This document shows positions 39,186-46,119 of a stretch of DNA of 64,000 nt, piece by piece. A model generated the notes under the pieces. The model worked only from the letters and a program-made list of their open reading frames with translations. It did not search any database and had not been told where the DNA came from. The stretch spans positions 150,734 to 214,733 of the IMG/VR virus record IMGVR_UViG_3300000553_000004, one strand, 5' to 3'. The stretch is from a virus. The translations under genes were made by a program, and so were the position numbers. Positions within the stretch are counted from its first letter, which is position 1. Every line of letters begins with the position of its first letter.

Positions 39186-39249
39186 GTGAGAGACGATGTG
39201 GCTGAAATACGCCGGAGAGTAGGGTAACGGCGGCTGCGTTCGTTTTTTT
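39186..39249 (+). ncRNA. GUGAG RNA with intrinsic terminator
   Basis: TTGACT-16-TAAACT-6 nt gives +1 at 39186 (GTGAGAGACGATGTGGC). The RNA ends with CGCCG/CGGCG hairpins and TTTTTTT (39243-39249), the clearest complete transcription unit of the group: about 64 nt with its own promoter and terminator. Confidence 0.7.
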
Positions 39250-39337
39250 GAGTGTATAGGAATGAGACACGCTTGACAATTCATTTAAGTATTGTATTCT
39301 GTATTTGTAAACGGTAAACATCAAAACAAATAACAAT

Positions 39338-39796
39338 ATGAACGCTAACGAAATTATCTCACAAGTCGAGTCTCGCAGAGGCCGTCACGTCAAGGTTACA
39401 TGGCAACGTGTGGCCAAAGTCCTAAAGGGTGCTTCCTCACTCTTAATTGTCAAGCGCACTTCCGCTTGGGTTCGTTCAGGAATTGATTACGCAAATCTCA
39501 ACGTAGTTAAAGAAGGCATCGCAAATGGTGAACGTGGCGAAGTCCAACCTTTGCCTTGGGGTGAATGGATTCAATTCCCCTTTATCATCGGCCACAAGGG
39601 GACTGAATATGTTCGCCTTTATCCGGCGACGTTTGACAACCTTAAACCGGAAGTTGAATGGTCAATTAACGGAAGACCGGCAAGCTATGAAAGTTGTGAG
39701 CAGTATCTTCTTTCGTCTGAAAAACGGAAGGATGAAGATGACCGCCCGCTTTGTTTTACTGTCAAGGCCGAATCGGTCATTGACATTGCAGATTAG
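39338..39796 (+). CDS. hypothetical protein, 152 aa
   Basis: Promoter TTGACA-16-TATTCT near 39272-39299 and an A/C-rich leader (CATCAAAACAAATAACAAT) before ATG 39338. Contains RRGRHVKVTWQRVAKVLKG, similar to a small conserved phage domain. Followed by an intrinsic terminator. Confidence 0.65.
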   Translation: MNANEIISQVESRRGRHVKVTWQRVAKVLKGASSLLIVKRTSAWVRSGIDYANLNVVKEGIANGERGEVQPLPWGEWIQFPFIIGHKGTEYVRLYPATFDNLKPEVEWSINGRPASYESCEQYLLSSEKRKDEDDRPLCFTVKAESVIDIAD

Positions 39797-39802
39797 TTCG
39801 GT

Positions 39803-40501
39803 TCATATTGTAACCAGCCCCGATGAAAGACTCTGGGTCTGGTTTTTTTTCTTTTTATGGGCAAGACTCATTTTAAGTCTTGTTTCTGCTGAACGTTTCT
39901 TTCCCCAATGTGGACTATTAGGACCTGTGTTTACATTTCTTAAATGTTCTTTTTCATTTTCTGTTAGTTTTCTATGTGGTGAAGAATTAGACATTTTTAA
40001 TTTGACTTCATCGGAATATTTTTTGCCTATTTTGGCAATAGACATTTTCTCTCTTGCATAATCACTAAAAAATTGTTCGGTTGATTCAAATTTTAGATTG
40101 TAACATTTGTCTTGTTCATTTCTGGCAATGTCAAGATATTTTTGTTCTACTAATATTCTTTTATTAGGTTCGGTAATTTCTACTATTAGAAATTCAAAAT
40201 TATCCTTACCATATTTATTCCACGCACGCTGTAAGTAATCATTATAGTGTTTATTTTCAATTAAACAATTCTTATGTTCTCTCCATCGTCGTTGAATACT
40301 ATTAGCACTTCCAACATAATACTTGCCATTAGTCTTGTTTACTATCTTGTAAATTCCCGATACGTTTCTTTTCGTGGTAGTCGGCAAGTTTTTCTTTTCT
40401 AATTCTGTCTTTGTGTCGTTCGTAAAATCGTTTGGCACGTTCATTGTTTCGTTTTCTTTGTTCGTCAAGTGTAAGTTTGTCGTTTCGTTTTGGCATATCA
40501 T
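39803..40501 (-). CDS. GIY-YIG homing endonuclease
   Basis: 232 aa, clear paralogue of the 19078 gene: same MICQNE start after AAAGGATAACTT, then VSGIYKIVNKTNGKYYVGSA, YLDIARNEQDKCYNL and NUMOD3-like repeats. The C-terminal RLKMSLAHKKKK is basic. A second conserved frame overlaps its 5' end. Convergent with the 39338 gene, whose terminator it overlaps. Confidence 0.85.
   Translation of the reverse strand: MICQNETTNLHLTNKENETMNVPNDFTNDTKTELEKKNLPTTTKRNVSGIYKIVNKTNGKYYVGSANSIQRRWREHKNCLIENKHYNDYLQRAWNKYGKDNFEFLIVEITEPNKRILVEQKYLDIARNEQDKCYNLKFESTEQFFSDYAREKMSIAKIGKKYSDEVKLKMSNSSPHRKLTENEKEHLRNVNTGPNSPHWGKKRSAETRLKMSLAHKKKKNQTQSLSSGLVTI
39817..39850 (+). terminator. intrinsic terminator after the 39338 gene
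   Basis: AACCAGCCC and GGGTCTGGTT pair (one bulge) and are followed by eight Ts. It lies within the 3' end of the convergent GIY-YIG gene. Confidence 0.75.
40329..40496 (-). CDS. overlapping basic small ORF, 55 aa
   Basis: MPKRNDKLTLDEQRKRNNER, then FYERHKDRIR and a stop just inside the GIY motif. Starts 5 nt after the nuclease ATG in the shifted frame. Strongly similar to the overlapping frame at 19073. Confidence 0.5.
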   Translation of the reverse strand: MPKRNDKLTLDEQRKRNNERAKRFYERHKDRIRKEKLADYHEKKRIGNLQDSKQD

Positions 40502-40558
40502 AAGTTATCCTTTCATTTAATAAGTATAATATGAAATTTGATAACGATAGAAAATTTA

Positions 40559-40626
40559 CAATTATCGTTAAAGGAATCAACGCACTCGTAGTATCGACCT
40601 CCCGCTTTTACGCTTCGTTATCTCAC
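40559..40626 (-). ncRNA. GUGAG RNA, family B
   Basis: Reverse promoter TTGACT-16-TAAACT-6 nt, +1 at 40626 (GTGAGATAACGAAGCG). Contains AAAGCGGGAGGTCGATACTACGAG-like block (shared with 16564) and ends CCTTTAACGATAA. A GTG frame meets TAA at the third codon, so it cannot code. Confidence 0.65.
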
Positions 40627-40711
40627 ACCAATAGTTTAACAAATAACCCAGATAAGTCAAGCGTCGGAGAGTGAGGCTTGACAATTTCTATTAGTAATAT
40701 AAACTACCTAT

Positions 40712-40915
40712 ATGAAAAAGTTCACGCACGTCGGTCATGTGGTTGGAACGGGAGACTTATATCCCAGCTACAACACCAAGCTCCGCGAAACTAAAACTCT
40801 GTGGGTGACGCCCAAGGGCATCAAGTTCCGCAAGTCTGATGGGTTCAAGCCGAATGATGAATGGCCGAAAACTCACTTGGACTTGGCCACGGTTATGTCG
40901 CAGGTCACCATCTGA
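40712..40915 (+). CDS. hypothetical protein, 67 aa
   Basis: Standard promoter 40678-40705. Basic, with VTPKGIKFRKSDGF; small beta protein. Unknown. Confidence 0.6.
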   Translation: MKKFTHVGHVVGTGDLYPSYNTKLRETKTLWVTPKGIKFRKSDGFKPNDEWPKTHLDLATVMSQVTI

Positions 40916-40962
40916 TATTGATTGAGGCTTGACGTTTCTTTAACATTTGATACACTTTCTAT

Positions 40963-41298
40963 ATGAAAAAAACAACTGACCAACTTATCGCCGAATACAA
41001 ATCCGAATTCATCCGCACCAACGGAAAAGAAATTTTCTGCTGCTGTTACACCAACGGCTGGTTCCGTGTCGGTAACTCGGATAAAGTTCGCCGTGTCAAA
41101 TTCGAGGAAATGATTGCCACTTTACAGAGTCGCCCGACCGTCAGCGACCGCACCGAAATGGTGAATGGTGTTCCGACCGTCATCAAGGCTAGCCAACACG
41201 TCGTCCGGTCCTATCTGGCGCCGCACTCCGATATTGTCGAAGAGCGTGACACTCCGCACTGCTGCTCCCCTTCTAACGAAACGTATTGGTCCATGTGA
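40963..41298 (+). CDS. hypothetical protein, 111 aa
   Basis: Standard promoter 40929-40956. Helical start, CCCYTNGWFRVGNS motif and a cysteine pair near the end (HCCSP). Could bind a metal; family unknown. Confidence 0.6.
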   Translation: MKKTTDQLIAEYKSEFIRTNGKEIFCCCYTNGWFRVGNSDKVRRVKFEEMIATLQSRPTVSDRTEMVNGVPTVIKASQHVVRSYLAPHSDIVEERDTPHCCSPSNETYWSM

Positions 41299-41335
41299 GG
41301 CTTGACAATACTCAAACAATCTATATCATTTAAAC

Positions 41336-41554
41336 ATGAGAACAAAATACTTCAAAAATATACGGGCATTTGACGCCATCAAACGGCTCGCTAACGATAG
41401 TCTCACCGCCCCATACGAGCAGACCGATTCGTGGAAGCCGTCCGCATACTCAATCTCGGAAGTATACAACCGCAACGACTTCCAACAAATCACTCGCCAA
41501 GAGGCGCGGAAGTTACGCCCGACGGCCTTCCGCACTCCGTTTTCTAAGGCTTGA
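41336..41554 (+). CDS. small protein, QEARKLxP family, 72 aa
   Basis: Standard promoter 41302-41329. C-terminus ITRQEARKLRPTAFR is shared with the products at 41585 and 43302, defining a small paralogous family. Ends SKA-stop in the next promoter. Confidence 0.65.
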   Translation: MRTKYFKNIRAFDAIKRLANDSLTAPYEQTDSWKPSAYSISEVYNRNDFQQITRQEARKLRPTAFRTPFSKA

Positions 41555-41584
41555 TTTCTTAAACAATTGTGGTAATCTAACCAT

Positions 41585-41794
41585 ATGAGAACAAAATATT
41601 TTACGAAACAATCGTCCTTCATCCGTGTGTGGCGAATCAGGAACAATTTCGTCGCATACTTTTCACGCGGACGGGGTTATGTGTGGTGTCGGTCGGCGTG
41701 TGATAACCTCGAAGACTGTATCGCCGGCAGCCTGACTCCCGTCACCCGCGACCAAGCTCGCAAGATGGAACCCAAGGCTTTCCGCAAGGCTTGA
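41585..41794 (+). CDS. small protein, QEARKLxP family, 69 aa
   Basis: Standard-type promoter 41551-41578 (TTGATT). MRTKYF start identical to its upstream paralogue and VTRDQARKMEPKAFR at the end. Stop lies in the next promoter. Confidence 0.65.
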   Translation: MRTKYFTKQSSFIRVWRIRNNFVAYFSRGRGYVWCRSACDNLEDCIAGSLTPVTRDQARKMEPKAFRKA

Positions 41795-41824
41795 CATTCC
41801 TTTAACATTTGATACACTTTCTAT

Positions 41825-42136
41825 ATGAAAAAGAAACTATCCAAAGCTCTTCAGGCCGCAATCAAACGTTATCTTGACAATCGTGACAATCGTGACAGTC
41901 AATCGGCAACGTTCGTCTGGGACAAGCCGGCTGACCAAAAAGCAATCTCTGAAATTGCTTTCACTGAAAAGTCAATGGTTCGTGTCGAACAATCATCTGG
42001 TCGTTGGTGGTTCACCGTGAAACGTGGCGCCCAACGTTGGACGTTCTACGCCCATGAAGACAATTACACGCAGACACTCACCGGCACGCAGGCAACGTCC
42101 TGTAGCCCGCTGACAACACTGTTCGGCAGGGCTTGA
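41825..42136 (+). CDS. hypothetical protein, 103 aa
   Basis: Standard promoter 41791-41818. A basic helix and DNRDNRDS repeat precede a beta domain (RWWFTVKRGAQRWTFYAHED). Ends GRA-stop inside the next promoter. Unknown. Confidence 0.6.
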   Translation: MKKKLSKALQAAIKRYLDNRDNRDSQSATFVWDKPADQKAISEIAFTEKSMVRVEQSSGRWWFTVKRGAQRWTFYAHEDNYTQTLTGTQATSCSPLTTLFGRA

Positions 42137-42166
42137 TTTAGTTAAAACTTTCGGTAAACTGGCTTT

Positions 42167-42409
42167 ATGAGAATGTTATCATCTACGCCGCCCCCGGAAG
42201 AGGAAACTCAAGCAGACCGTGACCGGCTGACTCGTCAAGGCCCGCCACTAGGCAAGCATCGTATCAATCTCGGGCCGCTCGGTTATGTGACCAAAGGCCA
42301 CTGGGGACGCAAGCCTGATTGGGCATTCGCAAATTGTGTCTTGGTGCTGGAGTTGGTGCTGGGTTCGGCTATGTGGGTTCGGTATCCTCGCCATGATATC
42401 GTCGCTTGA
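42167..42409 (+). CDS. hypothetical protein, 80 aa
   Basis: Standard-type promoter 42133-42160. Proline- and charge-rich first half; hydrophobic ending (FANCVLVLELVLGSAMWV). Weak composition but promoter and stop fit the local grammar. Confidence 0.5.
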   Translation: MRMLSSTPPPEEETQADRDRLTRQGPPLGKHRINLGPLGYVTKGHWGRKPDWAFANCVLVLELVLGSAMWVRYPRHDIVA

Positions 42410-42439
42410 CTTGTGGTAAACTTTCTATAAATTAAGTGT

Positions 42440-42787
42440 ATGAGTTGCCCTTGTCCATGTTGTAAGACAGATTCCGACAATTTCGGTAAGCCACCGGTAA
42501 ACTGTCCAAAATGTAATAAACCAATGTGGAAGTGTTCCACAAGTTATGGCGCCGTTTGGGCGTTGCCGCCTATGTTAAAACATTTACGGGCTGGTAGTCT
42601 TCATGCTATTGTTTATGAATGTTACGAATGTAATGTGATTATACCAACAAATGTGAATCGTCACGATTATCATAAACGTCGTGACCCTGCTGATGGTGAA
42701 CTAAAACGTATGCTCACGGTAACATTATACCATGAGCCTGATTTTCAGACTTTTACCAAGTTTGGGCCATTTGCTAAGTCCGCTTGA
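42440..42787 (+). CDS. zinc-binding protein, 115 aa
   Basis: Standard promoter 42406-42433. CPCPCC, CPKC and CYEC cysteine pairs point to one or two zinc sites. Ends KSA-stop in the next promoter. Function unknown. Confidence 0.65.
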   Translation: MSCPCPCCKTDSDNFGKPPVNCPKCNKPMWKCSTSYGAVWALPPMLKHLRAGSLHAIVYECYECNVIIPTNVNRHDYHKRRDPADGELKRMLTVTLYHEPDFQTFTKFGPFAKSA

Positions 42788-42817
42788 CTTTCTACAAACT
42801 TTCTATAAATTAAGTGT

Positions 42818-43078
42818 ATGACGAAGACCGCACAAGAAGCTGAAGCACTCTCCAAGAAGCTACGGGTTGCTTTCGAGAAAGTCCAGAACAAGGAACACTG
42901 GAAGAATCCGATTGATGCCGTCATTCACAAGTCTGAAATGGATATCACCGGCGATGCCATTCAATTCTTCACCGGAACACAAGCCTTTTTCAGCTCCAAC
43001 AAACTGACTTTGGCCGAATGTGAGGCCGGCATGGTTCGTGTCACCGCTGCCGGTTACTACGCCGGCCCATGTAATTGA
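42818..43078 (+). CDS. hypothetical protein, 86 aa
   Basis: Standard promoter 42784-42811. Helix AQEAEALSKKLRVAFEKVQ then a beta region ending VRVTAAGYYAGPCN, resembling the end of the 21893 protein (AKGYINGPCGHYA). Possible shared fold. Confidence 0.65.
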   Translation: MTKTAQEAEALSKKLRVAFEKVQNKEHWKNPIDAVIHKSEMDITGDAIQFFTGTQAFFSSNKLTLAECEAGMVRVTAAGYYAGPCN

Positions 43079-43081
43079 TTT

Positions 43082-43270
43082 ATGTTAATCACCAAACAAT
43101 TTGACGAAATCATCGTCGAACGAACACACTGCCCAAGTTGTCGGGCGCCAAGAGGCCATAACTGTTGCTCGGCCTTCGGTAACTTTGTCTCTCCACACAA
43201 AGACCGTGTGAAGGATTTTCAAAAGAGGTTCGATGTCAAGTTCACGGTGCTACCAAAGCTGAAGGCTTGA
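43082..43270 (+). CDS. zinc-binding small protein, 62 aa
   Basis: Starts 3 nt after its neighbour. HCPSCRAPRGHNCCSAFGNFVSPHKDRV matches the mycobacteriophage-style C-x2-C...H zinc finger (CPxCxAxxGxxC...HxxR) common in small phage and actinobacterial proteins. Stop in the next promoter. Confidence 0.7.
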   Translation: MLITKQFDEIIVERTHCPSCRAPRGHNCCSAFGNFVSPHKDRVKDFQKRFDVKFTVLPKLKA

Positions 43271-43301
43271 TTTGTCAAAACAATCGTGGTAATCTAACAA
43301 C

Positions 43302-43520
43302 ATGAAACGAGCCAAATATTACAAGATAGCCGGACTGTTCGCAGTGTTGCTTTGTCCTGCTGGTGGTGACAAGGGCTTCACTGTCCATGCTAACGGATTG
43401 CTTGGCGAACATTACAATCTGTCAACCGACTTCCCGAATGGTGGTATCAGCCGGATTAGTCGTGACGAAGCCGAACGGATTGCCCCTCGCTCAGCTCTCC
43501 GTCAATACAAGATAACATGA
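43302..43520 (+). CDS. small protein, QEARKLxP family, 72 aa
   Basis: TTGATT-17-TAATCT-6 nt promoter. End SRDEAERIAPRSALR aligns with the family at 41336 and 41585; N-terminus KRAKYYKIAG. Overlaps the next start by ATGA. Confidence 0.6.
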   Translation: MKRAKYYKIAGLFAVLLCPAGGDKGFTVHANGLLGEHYNLSTDFPNGGISRISRDEAERIAPRSALRQYKIT

Positions 43521-43705
43521 CACTCGCCGACTTACAACATTTCAAATATGCTGGTGGTTATTTCAGAGACGCCAGAGTGCCAAAGGGCAAGACAGCTCCC
43601 GTGCTTCATGGTAGTGAAATCATTGAGGTTATACAGAAGCACCTGAATCCTCCAGTCGAACGACCTGGCAATGACCAGGCTTGTGTGGATGCTCAATGCC
43701 CTTGA
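43517..43705 (+). CDS. hypothetical protein, 62 aa
   Basis: ATGA overlap with its neighbour. Small helical-strand protein (GSEIIEVIQKHL). No recognised family. Confidence 0.5.
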   Translation: MTLADLQHFKYAGGYFRDARVPKGKTAPVLHGSEIIEVIQKHLNPPVERPGNDQACVDAQCP

Positions 43706-43744
43706 TACGCTTGACTTGAGCAAAGTTCTTGGTATCTTATCTAT

Positions 43745-43939
43745 ATGAAATTGATTCTCACCAAACACGCCGACCATGTTGAGGTTGAAGTGATGGACGG
43801 TAGCCTTCGCCTTCATTGCTACACTTTCAACAACATGAAACTTGCCGAGGCCTTTTGCACCGGCTTCCACTGTGCCAAGACTGTAATCAACGGCATGGTT
43901 CAATCTCTGCCACTCGGTTACGAGAAGCGGAAGGCTTGA
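43745..43939 (+). CDS. hypothetical protein, 64 aa
   Basis: Standard promoter 43711-43738. Beta-hairpin then helix (KLAEAFCTGFHCAKTVI). Ends RKA-stop in the next promoter, which drives a GUGAG RNA. Confidence 0.6.
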   Translation: MKLILTKHADHVEVEVMDGSLRLHCYTFNNMKLAEAFCTGFHCAKTVINGMVQSLPLGYEKRKA

Positions 43940-43969
43940 CCGGTGGGATTGGTGTGATATGATGTGGGT

Positions 43970-44030
43970 GTGAGGTTCCGATGGGTATGTTCCCTTACCG
44001 AAAGGTAGAGCCTCAACACCACCCTACCGC
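43970..44030 (+). ncRNA. GUGAG RNA candidate in GC-rich tract
   Basis: TTGACC-16-TATGAT-6 nt gives +1 at 43970 (GTGAGGTTCCGATGGG). GTGAGG may pair with CCTCAAC about 45 nt downstream, with an inner TACCGAAAGGTA hairpin. The following 180 nt are unusually GC-rich and hold no convincing gene. Confidence 0.5.
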
Positions 44031-44238
44031 GGGGGCTTGCCAAGGGGTTAAAACAGCCCTACATTCCCCCCTACCGTGGGGTGGGGAGTGGCCTTCTGGA
44101 CACCCCTTTTTGACACCCCCCGCGACCCTCGCATGTCCATTCTCGACGGGGACGCCATTTCCCGTTGGAAAAAAGAATACGTATCCACGTTCTATAATAA
44201 CTTGATTTTACCGTTTTCTATGGTAGACTTTTGTTCAC

Positions 44239-44295
44239 ATGTTAAACGAAGTTGAAAAAAATCCCGGAGAAATTTTAAATCTAAAAGACCGATGA
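44239..44295 (+). CDS. mini-ORF, 18 aa
   Basis: MLNEVEKNPGEILNLKDR from ATG 44239, 9 nt after TAGACT of a TTGATT-16-TAGACT promoter and overlapping the next gene by ATGA. May be a short real gene or leader peptide. Confidence 0.35.
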   Translation: MLNEVEKNPGEILNLKDR

Positions 44296-44558
44296 AACTG
44301 ATTGAAAATTGGATTAGAAATTCGTCACACAGTCCTTGGTGTGAAGAGGCCGATGGAAACATCTATTCAAGTGGTGGAGATTGTAATTGTGGTAGAGTCG
44401 ATGTTTTGGATGCTATGAAATCGTCATATTTAAATGCTTTCAAAGATGGTATGAAACATGCCGCCTCTATCTGTGATGGTCATGAAGATTGGATGCCTGC
44501 CGATAATGAGGAATGTAGGGATGCAATTTTAAATGCGGTCAAAACTATAAAATTATGA
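44292..44558 (+). CDS. hypothetical protein, 88 aa
   Basis: WCEEADGNIYSSGGDCNCGR then a helical part with HAASICDGHEDW; cysteines and histidines could bind zinc. ATGA overlaps on both sides. Unknown. Confidence 0.6.
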   Translation: MKLIENWIRNSSHSPWCEEADGNIYSSGGDCNCGRVDVLDAMKSSYLNAFKDGMKHAASICDGHEDWMPADNEECRDAILNAVKTIKL

Positions 44559-44716
44559 ATAAATTCAGAATTACAGCATTTAAAGGAAGTTGTTGGTCAA
44601 CTCCGGCCTTTGCGTGGTATGATTATAGTAAAATGAAAAATTCATATACATCTTGGGATTTGGTTTTCAGTATTCTTTGTTGGGAAATTGCCTTTGGAAA
44701 GATAAAACATTTATGA
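44555..44716 (+). CDS. hypothetical protein, 53 aa
   Basis: ATG 44555 in an ATGA overlap, TGA 44714-44716. Aromatic (WSTPAFAWYDYSKM), with a C-terminal helix of a borderline membrane type. Ends overlapping the next start. Confidence 0.5.
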   Translation: MNKFRITAFKGSCWSTPAFAWYDYSKMKNSYTSWDLVFSILCWEIAFGKIKHL

Positions 44717-44913
44717 ACGAAGAAACAATCACAATAACAAAAAAAGAATATGATTCTCTTAAAGAGGATGCTAAATTCATGAGAGCTCTGGAAGCAGCAG
44801 GGGTTGATAATTGGGAAGGTTATGACTTTGCGCTAGATGCGATGAAAGAACGTAAAGATGAAAAAACGAAAGCCGAGACAAATATAACACTTGGCTTTTT
44901 AAATAAAACTTAA
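44713..44913 (+). CDS. conserved small phage protein, 66 aa
   Basis: ATG 44713 (MNEETITITKKEYDSLKED) is preferred to an upstream frame extension that overlaps the previous gene. FMRALEAAGVDNWEGYDFALD is a motif I recall from many small tailed-phage proteins of unknown function. Confidence 0.7.
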   Translation: MNEETITITKKEYDSLKEDAKFMRALEAAGVDNWEGYDFALDAMKERKDEKTKAETNITLGFLNKT

Positions 44914-44933
44914 ACAAAATAAGGATAACACAA

Positions 44934-45047
44934 ATGATTGCATCAATATGGATAACAATGTCACTGGGGTCGTGTCTCGAAGTAATTGTCGTTGGCATGG
45001 TCGTCGGGTTCGTCGTCGTAAGTATTCTCTGGAAGAAGTTCTTTTGA
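44934..45047 (+). CDS. small membrane protein, 37 aa
   Basis: ATG 44934 is preceded by AAGGATAAC, one of the few Shine-Dalgarno-like sites here. One hydrophobic helix (IVVGMVVGFVVVSILW) with KKFF end. Unknown. Confidence 0.5.
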   Translation: MIASIWITMSLGSCLEVIVVGMVVGFVVVSILWKKFF

Positions 45048-45165
45048 GTTATTATAAAACTGGGAATGTGATGCCAGCGGGGCGAGTCAACGTTCGTTGA
45101 CACGTAATTCCTTACTACTATCGGTTGAATGGGTATATTCGATGTCTTAGCGGATGTCCGTGGCG

Positions 45166-46068
45166 TCAAGAAACACCTTCGAAGAATGATTTTAGTATTG
45201 TATTATCACCGAATTCAAATTTAAGTCTGCGTATTAGATTCTCCGGAACATTCTTTATATCCGTATTATCTACATTGAATCTACCCAAATCGGATGATTT
45301 TCTATATTCGCCCATATCCACGATTGAAATCATATTCTTATCTGCATCATACCGGCCTTCAAAATCACTTCTGGTAGACGGGCCGTGGCATCTATCGGCA
45401 GGTCTTACGTGGAGTTCTTCGGTATCATTGTACCACCACCATATCTTATTTTTCTTATTTTTATAATTATGTCCAATATCATTATATGAGATGACTTCTT
45501 GTACGGCTTTCTTTGGATATTGTTTAACTACGTTCTGAATCTTATTCTTTATAGCATCCACGTCACCGCCTATTATGTAGATGTATTTGTGTTTCATTGA
45601 ACCCATTCCCAAGTAAATTGCGTTGGTTGCCTGATAGATGGTTCCTTTATGACCTTGATTGTCATCGGCAAACGTTACCACCACTTTTATAGATGGTTCA
45701 TCTCTCTTCAATAGTTTTAAAGATTGTCCAATTACGAAGGATTCTAGGTTCTTTATACCAATATCATCTATGAATAGTCTTTTAAGTTCGAGTATTTCTG
45801 TCGGTTTTACTTCTGGTTCGAGAAATCTACCAACAGTATAAAAAGGTACGCCGTAGATTATTACTCCAATCATTTGTCTATTTCCATCTATTTTTTTGTA
45901 TATACCGTAAATTCTTTTTATGCCGGATGGGAATGTTTCAAGGTAATGTTTAAGGACGAACGGTTCGGATTCCTGCCTACTTGTGGGTAAAATTTCAAAA
46001 TCATCCTTCATTTTCTCAAGGATGACAAATTCTTTTAATATTTTGACCACGGCATTTTTTATGCTCAT
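45166..46068 (-). CDS. Mom-like DNA adenine modification enzyme (GNAT fold)
   Basis: 300 aa. The block ELKRLFIDDIGIKNLESFVIG and then VVTFADDNQGHKGTIYQATN with YLGMGS match the conserved core of Mu Mom-type acetyltransferase-like proteins (GNAT superfamily), which add a carbamoylmethyl group to adenine and protect phage DNA from restriction. N-terminal 60 residues and C-terminal 80 are extra. Upstream is CTATTTATA-CCT-ATG, not a standard promoter. Confidence 0.65.
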   Translation of the reverse strand: MSIKNAVVKILKEFVILEKMKDDFEILPTSRQESEPFVLKHYLETFPSGIKRIYGIYKKIDGNRQMIGVIIYGVPFYTVGRFLEPEVKPTEILELKRLFIDDIGIKNLESFVIGQSLKLLKRDEPSIKVVVTFADDNQGHKGTIYQATNAIYLGMGSMKHKYIYIIGGDVDAIKNKIQNVVKQYPKKAVQEVISYNDIGHNYKNKKNKIWWWYNDTEELHVRPADRCHGPSTRSDFEGRYDADKNMISIVDMGEYRKSSDLGRFNVDNTDIKNVPENLIRRLKFEFGDNTILKSFFEGVS

Positions 46069-46119
46069 AGGTATAAATAGTCACGATTTATTGTTAATTT
46101 GATTCTATTTATTCTTTAT

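Noticed and set aside
43981-44205. Forward frame beginning MGMFPYRK in the GC-rich tract
   Set aside because: No start signal of its own (it lies within a GUGAG RNA), unusual proline/threonine-rich composition and no similarity to neighbours.
46071-46080. T4-type late promoter TATAAATA
   Set aside because: TATAAATAG here is the reverse complement of the CTATTTATA motif belonging to the reverse gene; on the plus strand it is 49 nt from the next ATG, which has its own CTATTTAT.
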